DNA of 64,000 nucleotides. It comes from Ophthalmolycus amberensis (Eukaryota; Chordata; Actinopteri; Perciformes; Zoarcidae). Below the pieces are notes generated by a model. It was not told the origin of the DNA, did not search any database, and saw only the letters and a list, made by a program, of their open reading frames with translations. The position numbers were made by a program, and so were the translations under genes. Shown here one piece after another: positions 57,776-64,000 of this stretch (position 1 is the first letter of the stretch; each line of letters opens with the position of its first letter). Where the stretch lies: assembly GCA_024529925.1 (NCBI GenBank), contig JAFEUB010000909.1, positions 1,333,501 through 1,397,500 of the forward strand, written 5' to 3'.

Positions 57776-59270
57776 CTGTATGCCGGATGATGGGGCGGGG
57801 ATAGGGAGGGAGCTGGGCCTGTCATAACTGCATAATACAACCATTACTCCTGTGCAGCAGAATTACCACTGATGGAAATGGGATTTTGGAAGATATATGG
57901 AATGTAATTATTATATACATATATGCATAGCCTTTTTTTACTCTCAAAAGGAGCTTTGGAGTGATATTTTCAGGAGCATTGGCTTGTGTGATTGTTTAAC
58001 TGCATGTGAGCAGCTGCCTTTGTGTGTTTATCTCTGTGTTTTCATTTTGTCAAGAGAGCATGCAGTAATTTAAGGTTGTGTTTTGTTTGCTGTTATATAT
58101 ATTTAAAAGGTTGCAAAAGTGCTTTTCTACCACAATATTCCAGTGATCAGTCAGTGCAGCCTCTGCACCTCCCTCCTCTGAGGTTGACACTGTGCTGAAC
58201 ATCTCTCTGAAGGCCAAGGTCTGACACTCCTAAACAGGCAACGGGGGTCACGCTGACTCATTCCAGCAGTGAAGCTGTCTGAAGAGTTATCAGTCTGTAG
58301 AATACCAATTTTTTAAGCTCCCTCAACCAAATAACACACACAGTGGAACCAAAATTCCCTGCAGTTAGTAATGCCAAGATAAGAAATAGAGACTATTTGC
58401 CATGCGAGCAGAAGGAAAGATTACTTTTAGGTTGCACACAAACACCATGCAGTGTGTTAGCCATAATGTCCTATACTGAGTTCTGTATTACTATAATAAG
58501 TGTGCAGCTGAAGCCTGCATCACGGCAGGGGGAACATGAGGCAGTATGTATGGTTTTCTGTGTTGAGTACCTTAGGCGAGGGGCCTCTGCAGGAGGTTTT
58601 CTTTGGAAAGCACCTGGGTGTGAAAATAGGGCCTCCCAGTCTGGCCTGAGAGGCTGTGTAAACAGAGGTTCCAGTCGGGCCGTGCTTGCACTGGACTGGA
58701 CCTCTCCAAACAGAAACCATGAGTCAGCCTTAGGAACCCATCCACGTTCCTCCTTAAGGGATAATCAGCCCAATGCAGCCTGGAAAATGTACATGCTATA
58801 GGGCTGATGTACGGGGCTATATAACAACATGTACTATTCGTATCCTTATAGAATTTTTCTAGAAGAAATGTCAGGCCCGGTTTTATGACAGAAATCTTAA
58901 ATTGACTCATACCATTATTGTCCCATATGATTTTCCTTCAATATGAAACAGTCCTCTGAACCAACAAGCAAATACTTTTAGTCTCAATAAGCACCTTATG
59001 TGACTTAACCATAGCATACATTGAGTCAACTACACAAAAAGATTGAGTTTTTTCTAAAGAAGGAGAAAGCCTATTCGAGGCACTGGAGTCTTTGCAGTCA
59101 TCTTCAGGTCAGTGTCTGGTTGAGTGGAAGACTTTATTAAGCCATTCGGGCATCTGAGCTCTGCAGAGAGGGAGACTTCCCCTCATCTCCGGTCTGCGTG
59201 AGTGGAGAGGCAGGGGCCTCACACTCCACTAAGGAATATTTATCTTTCCAGCTGGTTAGATGGATTAAAT
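57776..59270. other. non-coding; 152-codon open frame without support
   Basis: Positions 57,830-58,060 are unique with GGAATGTAATTATTATA and may be regulatory. The plus frame at 58343-58801 is 152 codons of mixed composition, but its start codon is in a poor setting, no splice sites bound it, the minus strand is open over the same DNA, and the product has no recognisable domain. Confidence 0.45.
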
Positions 59271-59440
59271 GACCATCCCGCAGAGAAGGCAGAGGGAAAG
59301 AAGGAGAAAGAGATTTTAAGAGAAAAAAAGAGAGGTGAAGAGATGGAGAAAGTATTCGAGGGGAAATGTGTCACCGAGAAAGAGAGGCAAGGAGTGGAGA
59401 GATGCTTGCCATCTTCCACTCAGAAGAAAATCAAACAATA
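59271..59440 (+). repeat. purine-rich tract
   Basis: Mainly G and A on the plus strand with GAAGGAGAAAGAG and GAGAGGTGAAGAG units. It accounts for the Lys/Glu-rich open frame at 59202-59441. Confidence 0.6.
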
Positions 59441-60722
59441 AGAATGACTTAGCAAGTCACATTTACCACCAGCTGCGACAAATATGATTGTGACTCTGTC
59501 TTCTCTCAGTGGCGGGCGGTGGGGGGAGAGACATGCAACAACACATTCATGCACGCACACATGCAATTACAAATTCACATGCACACATACAATGACACAG
59601 AGCTAATTAACTTCCTGACACATTCACAGAAATTCATTTCAAAGACAGAACGCATATGTTCATGCAAATGTGATGAGAAACCATTAGATGCTGAAATATC
59701 TGAGGAAAATGGAAAATATTTCTCAATCACATCCCTTTTCATTTCTCCATATTTCACAGTAGCAGAGCACCTCCTGGCTAGCACTCCGCAGTAAGGTCAA
59801 GGTAAAGTGAAACGTATTGATATATTGATCAAAATAAACAGGAGTTTCTGTGTCTAAAATGGGCGGTGTTTCTCAGTAGTAATTCTGGAAACAAATAAAT
59901 GAGCAACTGAAAAAAAATCTAAATTGCCCCTGCACTTTATTGACATATTCTCACGAGCCTACTTTTAAATAAAAAAGGGACAAAAGTCTCATTACCAGGA
60001 ATTTTCATTTTTCCTTTCATTCAGTCACTTCTCCATTTAGTGCGCTGGGCATTACGTATAATCAGCCTACCGACATGAGCACATAAACTGCAAATAAAGG
60101 AGTGTAATAACATCAAAGACCTGCCCTGTGAAATGCGATGCCGGGGTATTCAGACAGGAATGTTGAATGGGTGGCAGCTATGTGTGTGAGATTGTGGTTA
60201 TGCAAAGTGCAATCTAAGTGGGGAGTTGAAGTCATGGAAATTTCCCTCTATAAAAGTGAAGCATGACAATGGATTTGGAGCATCAAGGCCTGTGGGATTA
60301 TGGGGATCACATAAATCCCCCCACGCCATCATTTTAGCAAACCACATCAAGCTCCATGTTAAGGGTTAATAATCCAGTTCCCCACCTCTTCCTGCTCCTC
60401 TTGCTCCCAACCTCAAATCCCCAACATTAACATGTGTATCCAGATGTACTGTACAGGGTATAAAGACATTCACACACACATGTACACAAACACATGCATA
60501 AACAAACTTGCACTGGTAGTCCCTACACATGCACAGACCGCAAACTTGGCACACATGCAGAAGCGTACCACACACGCACACACACACCTATGCAAACATA
60601 CTATCACACACAGTCTGACAGACCCACACAGAGACGGACTTTGTTCTCAGGTCAGTCATGTCACTGTGCATCTGACATCATGGTGGCGTTTTAGCTGTTG
60701 GCAGGGTGTCATGGAGCATGCA
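59441..60722. other. non-coding, with CA-rich patches and one octamer
   Basis: A perfect octamer ATGCAAAT lies at 59661-59668. CA-rich degenerate sequence occurs at 59540-59595 and 60465-60620, generating His/Thr-rich open frames. Positions 59,900-60,130 are AT-leaning unique DNA. Confidence 0.45.
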
Positions 60723-60735
60723 CCCCCCCCCCCCC
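60723..60735 (+). repeat. C homopolymer, 13 bases
   Basis: An uninterrupted C run at the start of a C-rich stretch extending to about 60,800. Confidence 0.92.
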
Positions 60736-60963
60736 ACCCCAACGCCAACCACCTTAAGCGCCCCCTCCCCACAGCCCCAACCTGCTCCCGCTCCCACCAC
60801 TGCATCATGTGGAGCTCTGATGTGTAAGAGCAGAGGATCTTGTCGTCGGAGGAGCCTGAAATCGATCGATGCGCTACAACAAGCTCAACTTCTCTCCACC
60901 TCTTTTTCCCCCACCAACACTTCAGTTAACCGTGTACGTGTGTGTACTGTATGTGTGTGTGTT

Positions 60964-60966
<3 letters not shown>

Positions 60967-60996
<30 letters not shown>
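60967..60996 (+). repeat. (CT)n microsatellite
   Basis: A perfect CT run of 15 units, just after a short TG-rich patch (60935-60961). Confidence 0.96.
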
Positions 60997-61000
<4 letters not shown>

Positions 61001-61735
61001 GTGTCCACCCTAACATCTGTAATCAACAGTTTACACACACAGCACTCTCTTCTAGCTGTTTGGAGAGAGAAGCGTGCCATGAGGAGAGCTCCCGCTCCTT
61101 TCCTCTTTATTAGCCTGCTGTCGGAGGGAAGGCAGGGATAATATATAAGCCAACAGGATTAGGAGGCAACAAAGCATCAGGCTGAAGAAATCCCTCCCAG
61201 CCTTGGGGTCCGACCGAGGCCTTCGCTACTCTTTGGCTGTGCCGAGGCTTTTTGAGCCTACCCAATCAGTGCCCTATTCATGCTATGTCTGCAGCTGTCA
61301 TCCAGTCTCGCGCTCCTGTACACTTCTATCATCACTCATATTTACCCCTCCTGCTCCAATAATCACTAAACACTGTACATCCTGCAAATAAGAGGTCAAA
61401 TCCATATTTTCTGTTGGACAGTCATGATTATAGCTTTGGGTTCTCCACCTGACAGTCTAACCTGCTTTAACCACGTACAGTGTATCTTGTCCGGCATTTG
61501 CATTTCAAAGAAGGTGTAAGCACCTACATCATGAGCTTGATGGCTGCCGAACAGCAACATGGCTCCCTATATAAGGTGTTGAGCTGGAAGTAAATCCATG
61601 TGATTAATCAGGTCTGAAGCTAAAACATAATAATAACCCCCTTTATATTAATGTGCAGCTCATGGCTCGAACAGCTCCGTGGAAAGGCCATTAGTCACTG
61701 GCTCCCTGCAAAGCCACAATTAAGTAGTCGCATAT

Positions 61736-61737
<2 letters not shown>
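60997..61737. other. non-coding with one octamer
   Basis: ATTTGCAT occurs at 61496-61503. Positions 61,590-61,735 are unique (GATTAATCAGG, ACAATTAAG) and might be regulatory. No coding sequence is supported. Confidence 0.45.
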
Positions 61738-61785
<48 letters not shown>

Positions 61786-61811
61786 TTCTCTCTTTCTCTC
61801 TCTCTCTCTCT
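61738..61811 (+). repeat. (CT)n microsatellite, interrupted
   Basis: A perfect CT run of 20 units at 61738-61777, continuing with A and TT interruptions to 61811. Confidence 0.96.
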
Positions 61812-62379
61812 GTTTCCAACTTTAATCACAGTGCTGTCTTCTTCGTTATGTATTCTGTTCCTGGGTGATCCTGTCTTTAGGCGCTGATTTGGACAAGGAC
61901 ATAATTTTATTTTCCTATTTGTTAAGCTGTGTATTAACAGAGGTAACGTTATTCCTGAGCTGAGGTAGAGAGAGTGGCTTGAAATGGAGCATTAGCATTC
62001 TAAACAGCAACTTAACACTTTCAAGTTCAACGCCATCTGCGAGAATATAGCGGGGCTTTTTTGAAATCGCTTGAAAATACATCATTACAGATATATATAT
62101 ATATTATTTTAGAACATTTTTAAAGTACATTTTGCACCTCATCACCCGCTGTTCTTTCAACGGAGAACGTGGGTGTATAAAAAGGGGGAACTGACAGATT
62201 TTATAATTGTTATAGAAATCTTATTTGGCAGCTTACTGATTTTTTTTTTTAGTCAGGGACACTTTAAAAAGCTGTCATGCACACCAACCACAGGCATTTT
62301 CCTCCTCCTTCCCCTCAATCCCCTCTCTTCCTAGTTCTCCTTTTTTATGATATCCTCTCATTTTGCCCCTGCCTAGGCA
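61812..62379. other. AT-rich spacer with short (AT)n
   Basis: A 14-base AT run lies at 62091-62104 and a 10-base T run near 62241-62250. Nothing else is recognised. Confidence 0.5.
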
Positions 62380-62600
62380 AATTTGTTGCGGCGCGTGGGC
62401 CCGTTTGATTTCATTAAACAGAATATTTAAGCATAAAAATTGTTTAATCGTCTCATGTCATTAGGAGATGGATTTCATTTTGCATACATTTGCATACTTC
62501 CCCCTCAAATTAAACCAGGCACATATGCAAATGCAGAGGCCCAGGTTATGGCGGAGGTGTTTATTGTCATCACTTCAGGCAGTTCCACACTGCAGCGCCT
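62380..62600. promoter_or_regulatory. candidate enhancer with a pair of POU octamers
   Basis: Perfect octamers ATTTGCAT (62488-62495) and ATGCAAAT (62525-62532) sit in opposite orientation within 45 bases, preceded by the near-match ATTTTGCAT at 62477-62485. TTTCATTAAACAG and ATTGTTTAATCG lie just upstream. The sequence is unique and retains several CG dinucleotides at its left edge. POU, SOX and homeodomain factors are the plausible binders, by inference from motifs only. Confidence 0.42.
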
Positions 62601-63030
62601 CCGCAGAACAGGGGTGACAGCAACATCTGGACGCCTGGGGGTTGGGAGGGAGGAAAGGGTGGAGGCAGAAGGTGTAGGTGTGGGGATGAAGGTGTGTGAA
62701 AGGCTGCTGTTCAGTTTTGGCATTTTTTGCACCAGAGTGCACTGATCCAACTACTGCAGAATCAAGTACGGCACAAAACTAAATATCCGTCATCAGAAAT
62801 ACTTACTGCTTTAATTACCAACTTCGTCCCCAGTGCCTTGCACAACACCACACTAAAAGGTATAGTGCGCCAATGAAGACATGAAGCACAGAACTGTTCT
62901 TTCAACTGTAGCCTCTGCGTGTGTTTTTATCAGCTGTTCTGCTGCCATTGTCCACATGGCTAAGCACTACTGCTAATGAGGCAGTAATTAGCAACAGCGT
63001 AACGTTTCTTCACCCATGCTTAAGTCCTCA
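62601..63030. other. non-coding, no recognised feature
   Basis: A G-rich patch at 62,630-62,700 causes opposing open frames (62440-62745 plus, 62505-62750 minus). Positions 62,930-63,000 contain CTAATGAGGCAGTAATTAGC, a possible small element. Confidence 0.42.
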
Positions 63031-63053
63031 CCCCCCCCCCCCCCCCTCCCCCC
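63031..63053 (+). repeat. C-rich homopolymer (C16 T C6)
   Basis: Sixteen C, one T, then six C. Confidence 0.95.
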
Positions 63054-63288
63054 GCACTGTAATTTTCTCATGCTGCCATTTCAGGCATCACAGCTGAATT
63101 TGTTCCAGCACAATAAAAGGCTGGATTGTGAAGATGAATAGGGCAGCACATTAGCACGAGTGATTGCAACTTTTGCAAAATGGAAAATGTAGGTCTGGAT
63201 CTAACCTCATTTTATTTCCAATCAGAAGAATGAACTATGGACAATCCAGATGAGTTTCCGCTGTCAGGTTCATAATTAGGTAAACACT
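63054..63288. other. unique AT-leaning sequence
   Basis: Contains ACAGCTGAATTTGTTCC and GCACATTAGCACGAGTG; enhancer-like in texture, but without dense motifs. Confidence 0.4.
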
Positions 63289-63303
63289 CCCCCCCCCCCC
63301 CCC
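63289..63303 (+). repeat. C homopolymer, 15 bases
   Basis: An uninterrupted C run, 236 bases downstream of the previous one. Confidence 0.95.
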
Positions 63304-64000
63304 ATCTATCATTTTATAATCTAGTCTCACTCATCAGCCTGGTGTTGTTACATATCGACGACTGAAACTAAAGCAGCATTGTATTCAATGTTTAATGTAT
63401 GTAAATAAATATGCAGTGATGCTGAAGAGTGTTTATTATAGAAATTAATTGATAAACATGCATGAGAATCTAGGAGCAGGCGCAATCAGTGTGTTTGTAT
63501 AAAAGGTTATAACTCATGATGATGCACAGCCAGCAAAATGAATGGACAACAGGATCGCAACCTGTTTGCGAGAACCACCACAAGAAAGAGGGAGAGAGAA
63601 AAGGGGAAAGGAGTGAGAGAGTATCCAAATAGAAATAGACTAAACATACCTCAGCAGGAGCTGCCTCTAGCCCGGTCTATAAACAAGCTGTAGAGACTAG
63701 AGCCATGTGTGTTGGGAGACAGCGAACCCTGGCAGCGTGTTACTGTACAAGTCTGTTGCAATCAAAGAAAAGTGACAATGAAGGATCCTGACAAACCATT
63801 ACCTTCATATGTGGCTTTACAGGTTAGCCCGCTGCAGACAGCTGGAGCCCAAAAAGAGGTCCAGGTTACTTGTAGTGACTTTGCAGAGTGGCAGAGGCCT
63901 GATGACACTCAGCCCCAGTGGCAGGGACTGGGGTAATAAATCATGGGCAGTGGCAGTCAGATAAACAGGTGCTCTGAAGCTGATTGGGAGGAGAAACTAT
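63304..64000. other. non-coding to window end
   Basis: AT-rich at first, purine-rich at 63581-63622, then mixed. The 75-codon plus frame at 63709-63936 has no recognisable product or splice support. Confidence 0.45.

Noticed and set aside
58343..58801. 152-codon plus-strand open frame
   Set aside because: Mixed composition but with no recognisable domain, poor start context, no bounding splice sites and an open minus strand over the same DNA.
1..64000. tRNA, rRNA, known microRNA hairpins, CRISPR arrays or prokaryotic operons
   Set aside because: I looked for tRNA B-box-like GTTCRANNC phrases and for the mature sequences of several deeply conserved microRNAs and found none; the microsatellites lack the spacer structure of CRISPR arrays.
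1..64000. Autonomous retrotransposon, DNA transposase or viral genes
   Set aside because: No open frame shows reverse-transcriptase, integrase, transposase or capsid motifs; all mobile sequences seen are non-coding fragments.

Overview
The window looks like vertebrate, most likely teleost fish, non-coding DNA. The reasons are the very dense (CA)n/(TG)n and (GA)n/(CT)n microsatellites, many long pure G or C runs, low CpG outside a few spots, and several fragments resembling high-copy teleost repeats. No prokaryotic features are present: no operons, tRNA or rRNA genes, or CRISPR. Almost all stop-free stretches are under 130 codons, and the few longer ones look like chance or low-complexity artefacts. 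No confident protein-coding gene could be identified. The window is best read as a gene desert or as one or more very large introns.

Layout. Positions 1-2300 hold a GC-richer segment (about 1100-1430) and a CpG-dense segment (about 1947-2150) that is the best, still weak, candidate for a first exon or promoter; a possible second exon lies at 2243-2299. Positions 5600-7010 hold repeat fragments and a 767-bp non-autonomous DNA transposon with perfect 16-bp terminal inverted repeats. A 218-bp element or hairpin with perfect 15-bp inverted ends sits at 8883-9100. From 12.6 to 14.2 kb, and most densely from 22.1 to 24.9 kb, there are unique AT-leaning segments rich in homeodomain cores (TAATTA, ATTA) that read like conserved cis-regulatory elements. 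Positions 20.1-22.5 kb form a block of purine/pyrimidine strand asymmetry and homopolymers.

The stretch 25-40 kb is mostly unremarkable non-coding DNA with microsatellites, a collapsed teleost-type repeat at 28.1 kb and a LINE-like 3' tail at 33.5 kb. Positions 40.0-45.6 kb contain more enhancer-like segments, the clearest at 43.69-44.06 kb (clustered TAATTA plus a perfect octamer). Positions 45.97-46.76 kb and 50.5-51.7 kb are transposon-derived. Positions 54-63.2 kb again carry enhancer-like segments, including a close pair of POU octamers at 62.49-62.53 kb.

Taken together, repeated enhancer-like segments spread through more than 60 kb with almost no coding potential suggest a long-range regulatory landscape around a developmental gene outside the window, or inside its introns. 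This is an inference: conservation cannot be tested from one sequence, and no undescribed molecular system was found. Repeat-family assignments come from memory of typical teleost repeats, and splice-site calls are by eye.
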